46,015 nt of DNA from Gammaproteobacteria bacterium (GCA_030431775.1 JAUIHW010000031.1:1-46015), one strand, 5' to 3'; numbered from the stretch's first letter, positions 33,901 to 44,291 are shown. The notes: generated by a model not told the origin, from the sequence alone. Translations and numbers: made by a program.

Positions 33901-36666
33901 ATGGAAAAAACCTATTCCCCATCGGCCATTGAAGCACGTTGGTACACCGAGTGGGAGGCAAAGAATTATTTCGCGCCTTCCGGCCAGGGCGAGCCCTACA
34001 GCATCATGATTCCTCCGCCCAATGTGACCGGCAGCCTGCACATGGGCCACGGTTTCCAGGACACGATCATGGATGCCTTGATTCGATTTCACCGCATGCG
34101 CGGTCGCGATACCCTATGGCAGGTAGGCACAGACCACGCCGGCATCGCTACCCAAATGGTGGTGGAACGCCAGCTTGAAGCACGTGGGACCAGCCGCACC
34201 GAGCTGGGGCGCGACCGCTTTGTCGAGGAAGTCTGGCGCTGGAAGGAAGAAAGTGGAGGCCGGATAACCCGGCAATTGCGCCGCTTAGGGGCCTCTGTGG
34301 ACTGGGAAACCGAGCGCTTTACCATGGACCCGGGCTTGTCCGATGCCGTGCAGGAAGTTTTTATCCGGCTGTATGAAGACGGTTTGATTTATCGAGGTAA
34401 TCGGCTGGTCAATTGGGACCCGCAATTACACACAGCAATATCCGACCTGGAGGTTGTTGCCGAGGAAGAACAGGGCCATTTGTGGCATCTTCGCTATCCG
34501 CTCAGCAATGGCGAAGGCCATCTGGTGGTGGCCACAACCCGTCCCGAGACTATGCTGGGCGATGCCGCAGTCGCCGTGCACCCTGACGACCAACGCTTTG
34601 CCCATCTGGTCGGGCAAACGCTTGACCTGCCCTTATGCGACCGGAAGATACCGATTATTGCCGATGACTATGTCGATGCCGAGTTTGGCAGCGGCTGTGT
34701 GAAAATCACACCAGCCCATGATTTCAACGACTATGAAGTGGGCCAACGCCACGATCTGCCCCTGATCAACATCTTCGATGCGGATGCCGCGATCAGCGAC
34801 AATGCACCCGAGCCCTACCAGGGCCTGGACCGATTCGCTGCGCGAGATAAAGTCGTTGCCGACCTGCAGGCGCTGAACCTACTGGAAAAAATCCAGCCAC
34901 ATACCTTGAAAGTGCCTCGTGGCGACCGGTCCGGGGTGGTTATTGAGCCTTATTTGACCAGCCAGTGGTATGTCGCTGCGGAAAAGCTCGCCGGGCCCGC
35001 CATTGAGGCTGTGGAAAGCGGTGCGATTGAGTTTGTGCCGAAAAACTGGGAAAACACTTATTTCGCCTGGATGCGTGACATTCAGGACTGGTGCATCAGC
35101 CGGCAGCTCTGGTGGGGGCACCGAATCCCAGCCTGGTACGATGAGCAGGGCAATATTTATGTCGGTCGCAGCGAACAGGCGGTGCGCGATCAGTACAGCC
35201 TGGACCAGCGATCTCTAACCCAGGATGAAGACGTACTCGACACCTGGTTTTCTTCGGCCCTATGGACTTTTTCAACATTAGGCTGGCCAGAAGACACAGA
35301 GCGACTGCAGCGTTATCACCCGTCGTCGGTGTTGGTTACCGGTTTTGACATCATTTTCTTCTGGGTTGCCCGCATGATCATGATGACGCTGTATTTTCGC
35401 AAAGAAGTACCGTTCCATCAGGTGTACGTCACCGGCCTGATCCGTGACGATGAAGGCCAGAAAATGTCAAAGTCCAAGGGCAATGTACTTGACCCCATAG
35501 ACCTGATTGACGGCATTGACCTCGATTCCCTGGTGGAGAAACGAACCAGTGGCATGATGCAGCCACAACTTGCACAGGCCATTGAAAAACAAACCCGCGC
35601 TCACTTTCCAGAAGGAATAGCCGCTTTCGGCACCGACGCACTGCGCTTTACCTATTGTTCACTGGCCTCCACTGGACGCGATATTCGCTTTGATCTCGGG
35701 CGTATCGAAGGCTATCGCAACTTCTGTAACAAAATATGGAACGCAACGCGTTACGTCTTGCAAAATACCGAAGAGCAAGATTGCGGGCTGGAGCAGAATA
35801 AACCGGTGGAACTGGGCACGCCTGAACACTGGATAATTTCACGCTTGCAACAAACCGCTGCGGAGGTTACCCGCTGCTTTGAAAACTACCGGTTTGATCT
35901 AGCCGCGCAGGCAGCTTACGATTTTTTCTGGAATGAGTACTGTGACTGGTATCTCGAAATTTCCAAACCCGTTCTATGGGCAGATGACACCGCTGACAGC
36001 CGTCTGCGTGGCATTCGACACACTCTCCTCAATGTTCTGGAAACCTCACTGCGGCTTTGCCACCCGATGATGCCGTTTATCACTGAGGAAATCTGGCAGA
36101 AAGTTGCTCCACTTGCTGGCAAACAAGGCCCTAGCATTATGCTACAGGAATTCCCTGAAACTCAGCCGGAGTTACTGAACCAAGGCGCAACCGACACCAT
36201 AGAATGGTTAAAAAAAATCATTGTCGCCGTCCGCAATATTCGTGGCGAAATGAATATACCTCCCGCAAAGCCGCTGCCACTATATATTTGCAACCTCGAT
36301 GAAGCTGGCATAAATCGCTTACAGGAATGTGAGCTGCTGTTAAGCAAACTCGCCAGGCTTGAGAGCATACAGGCTATTGACGCCGACAATGCCCCCGCCG
36401 CCAGTGCCACACAAATTGTTGAGACACTTGAGCTGCATGTTCCCATGGCTGACCTCATCAATAAAGATGATGAACTGGCGAGACTGGACAAGGAGCTGGC
36501 TAAACTCAGCAAAGACCTTGAACGATTGCAGGCCAAGCTGGATAATCCAAATTTCTGTGAGCGCGCTCCGGCAGATGTCGTAGCGAAAGAACGTGACAAG
36601 CTGGATGGGCAGCTGGCAACCCGGGAGAAACTCCTTCAGCAGCGCGAAAGTATTGCGGGCCTTTGA
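33901..36666 (+). CDS. valS: Valyl-tRNA synthetase
   Basis: A class I synthetase of 921 aa. It has [15 protein letters not shown] (HIGH signature, about residue 38), an editing domain in the middle ([19 protein letters not shown]), [14 protein letters not shown] (KMSKS, about 520), a tRNA-binding helical domain and the C-terminal coiled-coil arm (about 850-921) that is typical of ValRS. The editing domain hydrolyses mischarged Thr-tRNA-Val. It is the last gene of the pepA-holC-unknown-valS unit and converges on the kinase gene with 8 nt between. Confidence 0.98.
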   Translation: MEKTYSPSAIEARWYTEWEAKNYFAPSGQGEPYSIMIPPPNVTGSLHMGHGFQDTIMDALIRFHRMRGRDTLWQVGTDHAGIATQMVVERQLEARGTSRTELGRDRFVEEVWRWKEESGGRITRQLRRLGASVDWETERFTMDPGLSDAVQEVFIRLYEDGLIYRGNRLVNWDPQLHTAISDLEVVAEEEQGHLWHLRYPLSNGEGHLVVATTRPETMLGDAAVAVHPDDQRFAHLVGQTLDLPLCDRKIPIIADDYVDAEFGSGCVKITPAHDFNDYEVGQRHDLPLINIFDADAAISDNAPEPYQGLDRFAARDKVVADLQALNLLEKIQPHTLKVPRGDRSGVVIEPYLTSQWYVAAEKLAGPAIEAVESGAIEFVPKNWENTYFAWMRDIQDWCISRQLWWGHRIPAWYDEQGNIYVGRSEQAVRDQYSLDQRSLTQDEDVLDTWFSSALWTFSTLGWPEDTERLQRYHPSSVLVTGFDIIFFWVARMIMMTLYFRKEVPFHQVYVTGLIRDDEGQKMSKSKGNVLDPIDLIDGIDLDSLVEKRTSGMMQPQLAQAIEKQTRAHFPEGIAAFGTDALRFTYCSLASTGRDIRFDLGRIEGYRNFCNKIWNATRYVLQNTEEQDCGLEQNKPVELGTPEHWIISRLQQTAAEVTRCFENYRFDLAAQAAYDFFWNEYCDWYLEISKPVLWADDTADSRLRGIRHTLLNVLETSLRLCHPMMPFITEEIWQKVAPLAGKQGPSIMLQEFPETQPELLNQGATDTIEWLKKIIVAVRNIRGEMNIPPAKPLPLYICNLDEAGINRLQECELLLSKLARLESIQAIDADNAPAASATQIVETLELHVPMADLINKDDELARLDKELAKLSKDLERLQAKLDNPNFCERAPADVVAKERDKLDGQLATREKLLQQRESIAGL

Positions 36667-36674
36667 ACAGCAGC

Positions 36675-38105
36675 TTACGGCAACTCGAGCATAAACAGTG
36701 CCCCACCCAGATCACTGCTACCGATACTGACCGTAATTGAATAACTGTTCGCGATATCATTGACAACCGCCAAACCGATGCCCTGTCCTGGCGCCTGAGT
36801 ATCCAGACGCTGACCACGCGCAAATATCTTCTCGCGTCGGTCAGCCGGAATACCTGAACCATCGTCCGCTATTCGGATAGAACAACCCTTCGCATGACTT
36901 TGGGTTTCAACGGCAACGCAACTATCGCAGTATTTAAACGCATTATCCATCAAGTTTCCCAGCAACTCCATCAGGTCGCCCTCATCAACCCGGCAAACCG
37001 CATTGGGGTCAAGCTGCAATTGAGTGGTGATTTGCTTTTCCGAATAGACTTTCTGTAATGCACTTTCCAACCGCTCAATGACCGCTGAAACAGCTTGCTT
37101 GCTTTGGATCAGCGCCGGACGAACGCGTCCAGCCCGCTGCAGTTGGTACTGAACAATCTGATCCATCTGTTGCAGCTGCTCGGCCAGCAGATCGCGGTCC
37201 TGTTGCTTGTCAAGCAGTGCACCGCTGGCAATCGCCAGCGGCGTTTTCAAACTGTGCGCAAGGTCGGTCATGCGGTTACGGTACTGTTCGCGCTGCTTGT
37301 GCTCGTGTTCAAGCAGCTGGTTCAAATTTTCGGTCAAGCCATGCAGCTCTTTCGGATAGGCGCCACCCAGGCCTTGTATTTCACCCTGCTCCACACGTTG
37401 AACATCGCGACTCAGACGTTTCAGTGGCAGCAGACCGAGACGCAATACCAAGAGCTGTGCAACCAGCAACAATGCGCCGACACCAAGCAGTCGCAGCAGC
37501 AGATTCTTGCGGAAGGCCTCTAACTCGGAGTGAAAAAAATCAGCCGACTCCAGCAAAGAAAAGGTGTAGTGTTGCTGCTTGGGTGGCACACGATTGTCCT
37601 TGCTCGGAAGACTGCCGCTGTCCAATTCCCAGGCCACCCCCATCGAGGCATACAAAAAACCTTCTCCGTAGACCTCGGTGAGACCGAAATAATCTTGCCC
37701 TACTCCGGCGTTTTTGAATGGCATAAGGCTCGGCGCGTCGCGCAATGCGATTGCTGAATAACTGCGCCAGATCTCATCACCATCAGAATTGAATATGTAA
37801 GCATACAGACCAGAGTCCAACTGGTTAAAACGGGCTTCCTGCAGCTGTTCAGGCATGGAGAGAACACCCTCCGTGGTCTGCGCTTCCGCGAGCAGCAGCA
37901 ATATATTGCTGTGCAGCCTTTCCGCTTCAGTACGAGTCACACTACTGACAAAGGCCTGCTCAAGTGCAAGATAGACAAGACCAAGGAAGATAATCAGAAT
38001 CAACGCAGTTGCGGCGAGCAGGCGCTGATTCAGGGAAAGAAATGCGCCTTTGACGGTTAAGCTCGCTGTCTGCTGATCCGTTCGGCGATTGATTTCAGTA
38101 TTCAT
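36675..38105 (-). CDS. PhoQ-like sensor histidine kinase
   Basis: A 476-aa inner-membrane kinase. Membrane segments are at about 28-48 and 201-222, with a periplasmic sensor of about 150 residues between. The phospho-acceptor His284 is in DLAHSLKTPLAIASG, the PhoQ-type H-box with Ser-Leu-Lys. N-box NLMDNAFKYC and G-box DDGSGIPADRREKIF are intact. It is 90 nt downstream of its response regulator. The sensor region is not acidic enough to claim divalent-cation sensing. Regulated genes unknown; the PepSY gene ahead of the regulator is a likely part of the system. Confidence 0.92.
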   Translation of the reverse strand: MNTEINRRTDQQTASLTVKGAFLSLNQRLLAATALILIIFLGLVYLALEQAFVSSVTRTEAERLHSNILLLLAEAQTTEGVLSMPEQLQEARFNQLDSGLYAYIFNSDGDEIWRSYSAIALRDAPSLMPFKNAGVGQDYFGLTEVYGEGFLYASMGVAWELDSGSLPSKDNRVPPKQQHYTFSLLESADFFHSELEAFRKNLLLRLLGVGALLLVAQLLVLRLGLLPLKRLSRDVQRVEQGEIQGLGGAYPKELHGLTENLNQLLEHEHKQREQYRNRMTDLAHSLKTPLAIASGALLDKQQDRDLLAEQLQQMDQIVQYQLQRAGRVRPALIQSKQAVSAVIERLESALQKVYSEKQITTQLQLDPNAVCRVDEGDLMELLGNLMDNAFKYCDSCVAVETQSHAKGCSIRIADDGSGIPADRREKIFARGQRLDTQAPGQGIGLAVVNDIANSYSITVSIGSSDLGGALFMLELP

Positions 38106-38153
38106 TGGAAGCCAAACATAATACTTCCTGGGACATCACGCTAGCGGGCAACG

Positions 38154-38181
38154 CGTGACCTTTATACCGTGACCTTTATAC
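38154..38181. repeat. Two tandem copies of a 14-bp sequence between regulator and kinase genes
   Basis: CGTGACCTTTATAC occurs twice without a gap (the exact left edge may be off by a base). It lies in the 90-nt gap between the response-regulator stop and the kinase start. It might be a recent duplication or a binding site; it does not resemble a PhoP box. Confidence 0.6.
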
Positions 38182-38195
38182 ATGGTACAGCTGCT

Positions 38196-38870
38196 TCAAT
38201 CCAATTTCCGCAGGCGGTAGCCCTGCCCGCGAACCGTTTCGATTATTTTTGCGCCTTCACCGGCTCCGAGTTTTTTTCGCAAGCGACCGATAAATACTTC
38301 GATGACGTTCGAGTCCCTATCAAAGTCCTGGTCATAAATGTGCTCAGTCAGTTCGATCTTCGAAATTACCTTTCCGGCATTCATCAACAAGTATTCGATA
38401 ACCTTGTATTCATACGCCGTCAGTTCTACAGCCTGCTCGTTGACGCTAACCGTTTTGCTGTTCGTGTCAAGCGCCAACGGACCATGTTGCAGTACAGCAC
38501 TGGCGGAACCGGCGCTACGTCGCAGAAGCGCATTGATTCTTGCAATCAGTTCCGGCATGTGGAATGGTTTGGCCAGATAGTCATCCGCGCCGGACTCCAG
38601 GCCAAGTACCTTGTCCTGCCAGCTGTCACGCGCCGTCAAAACCAGTACCGGAAAATCACGGCCCTGCTGGCGTAACTGCTTTATAACAGACAGGCCATCA
38701 ACCTTGGGTAAACCCAAATCGATGATAGCGAGGTCATAAGGGTACTCCCGGCCCATAAACAAGGCCTCTTCACCATCCGGCGCCAAATCAACGGCATAGG
38801 CCTGCTGCTGCAGAGTGTCCAGCAACTGCTGCTGCAGGAGCGGTTCGTCTTCAACCAATAAAACTCTCAT
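38196..38870 (-). CDS. PhoP-like OmpR-family response regulator
   Basis: A 224-aa regulator with acidic pocket (VEDEP, 6-10), phospho-acceptor Asp51 in AIIDLGLPKVDG, Lys in YLAKPFHMPEL, and a winged-helix domain (LTAYEYKVIEYLLMNAGKVI, VIEVFIGRLRKKLGAGE). Length and pattern fit PhoP/QseB-type regulators. It starts one base inside the preceding PepSY gene's stop (TGATG) and precedes its kinase. Confidence 0.94.
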   Translation of the reverse strand: MRVLLVEDEPLLQQQLLDTLQQQAYAVDLAPDGEEALFMGREYPYDLAIIDLGLPKVDGLSVIKQLRQQGRDFPVLVLTARDSWQDKVLGLESGADDYLAKPFHMPELIARINALLRRSAGSASAVLQHGPLALDTNSKTVSVNEQAVELTAYEYKVIEYLLMNAGKVISKIELTEHIYDQDFDRDSNVIEVFIGRLRKKLGAGEGAKIIETVRGQGYRLRKLD

Positions 38871-39178
38871 CAGCGACTTACCCGGCCAGTACGGCGTTCA
38901 ATATAGAGGGTTCGCACCACTCCATTATCAAGCAACACCCGGACTTGATAGTACTGCCCGGAAGGCGTCACAGATAACACCTTGCCACCGCTGGCATTGC
39001 GGGCAATATTGGCAGCCTGCCCTGAACTGACACCCTGATTGCGAATCGAGTCCCTCTGCGCGGCGACGTCCAGACTGTAAGTGGTCGCGCCAAGCGCCAA
39101 CAAAATGGGTGCCATCAGAACAGCCCTGCGCCAGCATCCGGTCAGCCGGCGGGTGATTGGCAGCAAATTCAGTAACAT
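38870..39178 (-). CDS. Small exported PepSY-like protein
   Basis: A 102-aa protein with an N-terminal hydrophobic signal after a basic leader (AVLMAPILLALGATTYSLDVAA), then a PepSY-like fold: GQAANIARNASGGKVLSVTPSG, VRVLLDNGVVRTLYIERRTG. PepSY domains are thought to inhibit or bind proteases or metals in the periplasm. Its stop overlaps the regulator start by one base, so a PepSY-regulator-kinase operon is likely, an arrangement I recall from other gammaproteobacteria. Confidence 0.82.
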   Translation of the reverse strand: MLLNLLPITRRLTGCWRRAVLMAPILLALGATTYSLDVAAQRDSIRNQGVSSGQAANIARNASGGKVLSVTPSGQYYQVRVLLDNGVVRTLYIERRTGRVSR

Positions 39179-39340
39179 CGGTGTCGATCGCTCCTACGGC
39201 ACCACAGAGGTACCCAACATTATGGTCAAGAATAGGTTTCAGCGCCTGAATGGCCACTGAACATCGGGCGGCAGCACTCAAACGTGCTACAATGCTCGGC
39301 TTTAGCCAATAACTGTTTAATTTTCATAGGTTTATATAGC

Positions 39341-39856
39341 ATGCTTTTTCTTGCTGCCGCAATTATTAGTGTAACTGCCGGTGCCCTGGCCGGCCTAGTT
39401 TTACACAGTTTTTCTTTAACCACCGCCTTTTTGCCTACGCTGTTGATCGTCAGTGTTCTTTGCTTGCTGGCAATCGGCGTATTTAACGCCAGTTCCAAGC
39501 TGATTATCCGTCAGGCCATGCAACAGCCGAAGCCCAACAATAGCAAAAACAAGCCAGCGGCAAAGCACCAGCAAAAGGCGCAAAAATCTCAAAAGCCTGG
39601 CAAAACCAGCAAATCGAAGCCAGCGGCAACGGCAAGCGCCAGTGAGCTGGAACAAGGCACGGTGAAGTGGTTCAATGGCAATAAGGGCTTTGGCTTCATC
39701 CGCCGTTCCAATGGCGACGAAGTGTTCGTCCATTTTCGCTCGATCACAACCGACAGCGATGGCGGGCGGCGCTATCTGCGTGAGGGCCAGGAAGTGAAAT
39801 TCCGGGTCGTTGACAGCGACCGGGGCCCACAAGCTGAAGATGTTGAACTAGCCTAA
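39341..39856 (+). CDS. Membrane-anchored cold-shock-domain protein
   Basis: About 171 aa from the ATG at 39341 ([10 protein letters not shown]). The frame is open to 39284, but the extra residues would spoil the N-terminal membrane segment. Residues 1-47 form two hydrophobic helices. Residues 55-100 are a Lys/Gln/Ser/Pro-rich basic linker. The C-terminal cold-shock domain ([17 protein letters not shown] with RNP1 motif, VFVHFRSI with RNP2) binds single-stranded RNA or DNA. The combination implies a nucleic-acid binder tethered to the membrane's cytoplasmic face. Its stop overlaps the fleR stop by 9 nt. Confidence 0.85.
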   Translation: MLFLAAAIISVTAGALAGLVLHSFSLTTAFLPTLLIVSVLCLLAIGVFNASSKLIIRQAMQQPKPNNSKNKPAAKHQQKAQKSQKPGKTSKSKPAATASASELEQGTVKWFNGNKGFGFIRRSNGDEVFVHFRSITTDSDGGRRYLREGQEVKFRVVDSDRGPQAEDVELA

Positions 39857-41260
39857 AGCCGCTCGTTCGCGGTCTACCTGCATCCCCAGATCGCGCATTT
39901 TGGAGAGTTTGTAGCGAAGCGTGCGCTCGCTGACACCGAGTGTTCGGGCCGTCTGTTGGCGATTGAAATCGTGTTGCTGTAAGCACTGCAGAATCACATC
40001 AAACTCGTGGTTTTGTACCGCTGAACCAAGATCGGGCGCGCTGGTTGCAAACTCACTATGGGCCACCGGCTGATGATAGTCGGCATCGTTGATGGCCGGT
40101 GAACAGCCGAAATCCTGTCCGGCTTCTGGCGTCAACAAAATGTCCTCAGCCTCAATCACCGAGCCGGGCTGCAGGATCAGAGCGCGTTGCATTACGTTAT
40201 CCAGTTCACGAATGTTGCCCGGCCAAGTGTGCTTCGCAAGATGCGCTCGCGCCGCGTCGCTTAAGGTCACGACACAGCGCCCCATTTTTGCTGCATGGCT
40301 GGCGAGCAGGTGTTCGGCCAGGGGCAACACATCGGCAGGCCGGTCCCGCAGCGACTGCCACCGCAAAGGGAATACGTTCAGACGGTAATACAGGTCTTCC
40401 CGAAAAGTGCCGGCGTGCACGGCCGCCTGCATGTCGCGGTTGCTGGTGGCAAGCACCCGTACGTCCAACTCTATGGTCTTACGCCCTCCCAGGCGCTCCA
40501 CCTCCTGTTCCTGCAATACCCTCAGAAGTTTCGCCTGAAGACCGATATCCATCTCGCTGATTTCATCAAGCAACAGAGTGCCCCCATTGGCCTGTTCAAA
40601 CTTACCGCTGCTGCTTTGGTAGGCGCCGGTAAACGCGCCTTTCTCATAGCCAAATAACATGGCCTCCAACATGTTTTCAGGAATCGCGGCACAATTAATG
40701 GCGACAAAGGGGCCTTCGCTGCGTGACGAATGGGTATGAATATAGCGGGCCAGCACTTCTTTACCGGTACCGCTCTCTCCAGTGATCATGACTGTTGCAT
40801 CCGACTGGGCCACTCTTCGGGCCAACTGCAGCATGCGCTGGCTTTGCGGGTCCTCGGCGATAGGCTCTTCTTTGGAGGTTTTTGCCAAACTGCGCCCGAG
40901 AAAATCACCGATCGTTTCCAGCAAGACCTCAGCGGCAAATGGTTTCACCAAATAGTCCACGGCACCCGCGCGAATGGCATCGACCGATCTCGAGATGCTG
41001 CCATACGCGGTAACCAGCAGAACTGGAATATGTGGGTATTGCTTGCGGCAGTTTTTTAAAAACTCAATACCATCCATCTCGGGCATATTGACATCAGACA
41101 CCACCATATCAACGGCGTGTTCACTTAAAACCTGCAAGCCCTCACGTCCGTTTGAGGCCTGCAGGCAGTTGTAATCACTTAACTCCAGCGTATCTGCATA
41201 CGCTTCACGCAACTGCGGATCGTCTTCCACCACAAGAATCGTTGCTTGGTACTGCTGCAT
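39848..41260 (-). CDS. fleR: Sigma54-dependent flagellar response regulator FleR/FlrC
   Basis: A 470-aa NtrC-type activator: receiver domain (phospho-acceptor Asp56 in [19 protein letters not shown]), AAA+ domain with Walker [10 protein letters not shown] at 161-169 and the sigma54-contact loop GAFTGA at 208-213, and a Fis-type HTH ([20 protein letters not shown]). It is the third tier activator of the polar flagellar cascade, turning on basal-body and hook genes with phosphate from FleS. AGGAAG lies 10 nt before the ATG and overlaps the fleS stop. Confidence 0.95.
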   Translation of the reverse strand: MQQYQATILVVEDDPQLREAYADTLELSDYNCLQASNGREGLQVLSEHAVDMVVSDVNMPEMDGIEFLKNCRKQYPHIPVLLVTAYGSISRSVDAIRAGAVDYLVKPFAAEVLLETIGDFLGRSLAKTSKEEPIAEDPQSQRMLQLARRVAQSDATVMITGESGTGKEVLARYIHTHSSRSEGPFVAINCAAIPENMLEAMLFGYEKGAFTGAYQSSSGKFEQANGGTLLLDEISEMDIGLQAKLLRVLQEQEVERLGGRKTIELDVRVLATSNRDMQAAVHAGTFREDLYYRLNVFPLRWQSLRDRPADVLPLAEHLLASHAAKMGRCVVTLSDAARAHLAKHTWPGNIRELDNVMQRALILQPGSVIEAEDILLTPEAGQDFGCSPAINDADYHQPVAHSEFATSAPDLGSAVQNHEFDVILQCLQQHDFNRQQTARTLGVSERTLRYKLSKMRDLGMQVDRERAALG

Positions 41261-41276
41261 GGTTTCTATACTTCCT

Positions 41277-42434
41277 TCATGGGCTTGCTAATTTAGGCGC
41301 AATGGGCAAAGTCACAACTGCTCGGGTGCCCTGGCCACGTTTTGAAAATAATTCGAATCGGCCCTGATGGGCTGCGACAACGGCTTGTACGACCGCCAGC
41401 CCCAAACCCGTTCCCAGCGGCTTGTTAGAAAAAAACAGCTCCTGTTCATTCACATCAAAGCCTGAGCCATCATCCAGCACTTCAACGGCGACCGAGTCAC
41501 CCAAGGCCAGGCTTGCTCGCACGCGGATGGTTCGGGTGCCCTCTGCCTGGAGCGCATTGATAACGAGGTTTCCGAGTGCACCAAGTAACACCTCGCGATT
41601 GCAAATCAGTTCAACATCCTCAGTCGGCAATTCCGTGTGATATTCAATTTTACTAACGTCCAACTTGTCCGCCATTCGGTCGGCTAAAGACTGTAACAGG
41701 CTGGATAAGACGATACGCTCCGTGATCGGTAGATCGCTGCGGGCAAAGACCAGCATGTCACGAATCTGCTGTTCAATGGCTGCCAATTGCAGCTTTACTT
41801 TCGCGGCAAATTTTCGCTGCCTTTCAACAGGTAAATTCCTGGCGACCAGATGATCGCAATACAGCAGTGCAGAGGACAGCGGCGTTCGCAGTTGATGGGC
41901 TAGCGCGGCCATCATCTTGCCCATTTCCGTGAGACGCTCGTTGTGGTGAAGCTTATCCTGCAGGCGCCGGGTTTCCGTGAGGTCGGTGAGCAGAATAAGC
42001 TGCCCTGGTTCTTCGTCCAACGAGCGGGTAGCCAGGCTGATGCGACGCCCGTCGTGTAAACTGATCTCATGCCCATCGTCCAGCTGAGGCCTGAAGGCCC
42101 GCTCTATGACATCCAGCCACAGCTCACCACTGAGTGGCGCACCCAGAATATCCATTGCCACAGGGTTGCAGTCTTCCACATAACCATGGCTGTCGAGTAG
42201 GACCACCCCGCCGGGCAGGCACTGCAAAAGGTTTTCCAGCTTGCGGTTGGCCCGACGGGTTTGCCGACGCTCTTCTTCGCGATGCTTCTGAACACGGGCC
42301 AGCTCTTCCCGCAGGGCTTGCGTCTGCCCTTCCAGGTTCACATAGGATTGTTGCAAAGAGCCGGCAATGCTGTTGAATAGTTCGAAAGCTGCCTGTAGCT
42401 CTTGTGTAGATTGCTGGCTTGAATCCGCTTCCAT
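41277..42434 (-). CDS. fleS: Flagellar sensor histidine kinase FleS/FlrB
   Basis: A soluble kinase without membrane segments. A coiled coil near the N-terminus (QSYVNLEGQTQALREELARV) leads to a PAS domain (LQCLPGGVVLLDSHGYVEDC), then DGRRISLATRSLDEEPGQ, characteristic of FleS. The phospho-acceptor is in MAALAHQLRTPLSSAL. The ATPase domain ends FSKRGQGTRAVVTLP. I chose the ATG at 42434 (385 aa), since homologues begin shortly before the AFELFN segment; in-frame ATGs at 42449 and 42473 are possible. It phosphorylates FleR, encoded 16 nt downstream. Confidence 0.92.
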   Translation of the reverse strand: MEADSSQQSTQELQAAFELFNSIAGSLQQSYVNLEGQTQALREELARVQKHREEERRQTRRANRKLENLLQCLPGGVVLLDSHGYVEDCNPVAMDILGAPLSGELWLDVIERAFRPQLDDGHEISLHDGRRISLATRSLDEEPGQLILLTDLTETRRLQDKLHHNERLTEMGKMMAALAHQLRTPLSSALLYCDHLVARNLPVERQRKFAAKVKLQLAAIEQQIRDMLVFARSDLPITERIVLSSLLQSLADRMADKLDVSKIEYHTELPTEDVELICNREVLLGALGNLVINALQAEGTRTIRVRASLALGDSVAVEVLDDGSGFDVNEQELFFSNKPLGTGLGLAVVQAVVAAHQGRFELFSKRGQGTRAVVTLPIAPKLASP

Positions 42435-42496
42435 TACCGCCCAAGTCATACCCAAGATCGCAGCCGCCGACATACGCGGAAGCCGCCGGGAAGTCT

Positions 42497-42514
42497 ATGC
42501 AGGACCCGGACCGA
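42497..42514 (-). promoter_or_regulatory. Weak candidate sigma54 promoter upstream of fleS
   Basis: Read leftward, GG then 10 nt then GC (CGGTCCGGGTCCTGCA) has the invariant -24/-12 dinucleotides with correct spacing but only about 8 of 12 consensus bases. In Pseudomonas fleSR is driven by sigma54 with FleQ, so the place is right and the match poor. Confidence 0.22.
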
Positions 42515-42577
42515 AAGTGGAAAACAATTTATATATCAACTGCTTAGGCTTAAGAGTCAGCAGCACTAGCGGAACAA

Positions 42578-42599
42578 AACAATTGCAGCGTCAATTGTT
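42578..42599 (-). terminator. AT-rich hairpin just after fleQ, possible weak terminator
   Basis: AACAATTG and CAATTGTT flank 6 nt, ending 8 nt past the fleQ stop; read leftward the stem is followed by TTTGTT. The stem is short and AT-rich, so it may only partly stop transcription between fleQ and fleS. Confidence 0.4.
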
Positions 42600-42607
42600 C
42601 GGCGCGC

Positions 42608-44134
42608 TTAACTCACCTGGTCGCGGCTGAGACCATACTTGCGCATTTTTTCAACCAGCGTCGTACGCCGAATGTGCAGGCGCTCGGCAGCCCGAGCGAC
42701 AACTCCACGGCTATCATCCAGAGCCTGCTGAATCAGCGTGGATTCCAACGAGTTCATATAATCTTTCAGGTCTATCCCATCGCTTGGCAACACGACCGGT
42801 TGGCGTTCATTGGGCAGCGAGAAGTCCAGCGGAGCCACGGTGTCGGACTGGCCAGATATCACATCCCGATCCGCGTCACTGCTGCCATGAAACGAGTGAC
42901 CGGACGGCTCGCGCACCTCTTCATGGTCGACGTGGCGAAATTTCTCCGGCAGCTCATTGACCCCTATTACACCGTAAGGGTGCAAAATGGCCATGCGCTC
43001 AACCAGGTTTGCCAGCTCGCGTACATTGCCGGCCCAATCGTGACGGCACAAGGACATGATGCTGGCCGAGTTAAAGCGCACTGAGCCACGGTTCTCATGC
43101 TCCAGGCGGGCAATCAATTCATTGATCAACAGCGGAATATCCTCAGCGCGTTCGCGCAGCGAAGGCATGTCGATAGGGAATACATTCAGACGATAAAACA
43201 GGTCTTCCCGGAATGTGCCTGCCTCAATCATCTCTTCAAGGTTTTTGTGGGTCGCGGCGATAATGCGGACATCGGACTCCTGCGACTTGTTGGAACCGAC
43301 TCGCTCAAATGTCCGCTCCTGCAGAACACGCAGAATTTTAACCTGCATATTGAGCGGCATGTCGCCGATCTCATCGAGAAACAGCGTACCACCCTGCGCC
43401 AGTTCAAAACGCCCGGCGCGGGAGGAGATTGCTCCGGTAAACGCCCCTTTTTCATGACCGAAAAGCTCACTCTCCAGCAACTCACCGGGTATTGCACCGC
43501 AATTTACCGGGACAAAGGGTTTATCACGACGGGCTGAATGGTAATGAAGGTTGCGGGCAACGACTTCTTTACCGGTTCCGGATTCGCCGGTAATCAATAC
43601 AGTGACTTCTTTGTCAGCCACCTGACTGATCAGCTGGCGGATTTCCTGAACTGATCGGCTGGTTCCAACGAGGCTGCGAAACAGCTCAACGTCGCGGCGT
43701 TTTGCGTTGGCCTGCTTACCGGAACTGTACTGTTGAAAATACGCTTTGCAACGATGGAGGTCGTCCATCAGTTTGTTATAGCTGGGCGGGAAACTGAGCT
43801 GGCCGAGAACGATGGATTGTAGTTGCGGTTCAAGTTCTGCGGCAAGATCACCTTCCCGCATGATTAACACCGGCAAGGCCGGGTTAATCGCATCTACATC
43901 ACTCAGTAAATCCCTGATGCCAAGCTCATAATTAAGCTGACCAATCAGAACAGCATAATGCTTGTTGTCTGGTTCGTTGGAGAGTAACTGGAGCTTCTGT
44001 GCATTCCAGTCGGCACTGGACACAATAGTGGCCTGCTCACCAAGAAACTCAAGAATGACAAGAGTATCGTGGCGTTGCGACTCGTCGTCATCAATGACTA
44101 ATAAAGAATGCTCTTCCCAGCTCTTTTGGTTCAT
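42608..44134 (-). CDS. fleQ: Flagellar master regulator FleQ/FlrA
   Basis: A 508-aa sigma54 enhancer-binding protein at the top of the polar flagellar cascade; in Pseudomonas it also binds c-di-GMP and controls biofilm genes. The N-terminal receiver is degenerate: it keeps an acidic IDDDES but has no Asp at the phosphorylation site (YAVLIGQLNYE), as in FleQ. The AAA+ domain has Walker [10 protein letters not shown] (183-191) and GAFTGA (230-235), and the C-terminal HTH is VARAAERLHIRRTTLVEKMR. A strong GGAAGG site precedes the ATG. It is separated from fleS by 173 nt and has its own upstream control region. Confidence 0.96.
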   Translation of the reverse strand: MNQKSWEEHSLLVIDDDESQRHDTLVILEFLGEQATIVSSADWNAQKLQLLSNEPDNKHYAVLIGQLNYELGIRDLLSDVDAINPALPVLIMREGDLAAELEPQLQSIVLGQLSFPPSYNKLMDDLHRCKAYFQQYSSGKQANAKRRDVELFRSLVGTSRSVQEIRQLISQVADKEVTVLITGESGTGKEVVARNLHYHSARRDKPFVPVNCGAIPGELLESELFGHEKGAFTGAISSRAGRFELAQGGTLFLDEIGDMPLNMQVKILRVLQERTFERVGSNKSQESDVRIIAATHKNLEEMIEAGTFREDLFYRLNVFPIDMPSLRERAEDIPLLINELIARLEHENRGSVRFNSASIMSLCRHDWAGNVRELANLVERMAILHPYGVIGVNELPEKFRHVDHEEVREPSGHSFHGSSDADRDVISGQSDTVAPLDFSLPNERQPVVLPSDGIDLKDYMNSLESTLIQQALDDSRGVVARAAERLHIRRTTLVEKMRKYGLSRDQVS

Positions 44135-44243
44135 TTTTCCTTCCTTTTCCCTGAATGCGAAGCTCCCTGCGCTCCTTGTCCTGACTCCCGTTCAATGCGC
44201 GAAACACTTTGAACTAAGCCGACGCTGATCGCTGTGCCCGGTC

Positions 44244-44257
44244 GTCAAATAATTGAC
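44244..44257. promoter_or_regulatory. FleQ-box-like palindrome 1
   Basis: GTCAAATAATTGAC matches the Pseudomonas FleQ consensus GTCANTAAATTGAC except at two central positions, and it is extended to a 7-bp palindrome TCGTCAA/TTGACGA. It lies 110 nt upstream of the fleQ start codon. Confidence 0.6.
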
Positions 44258-44291
44258 GAACAGACCAGTGGTTTCAGCACTGACTATCTAA

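Noticed and set aside
38154-38181. PhoP box in the gap between the regulator and kinase genes
   Set aside because: The tandem 14-bp repeat does not contain TGTTTA-type half sites.
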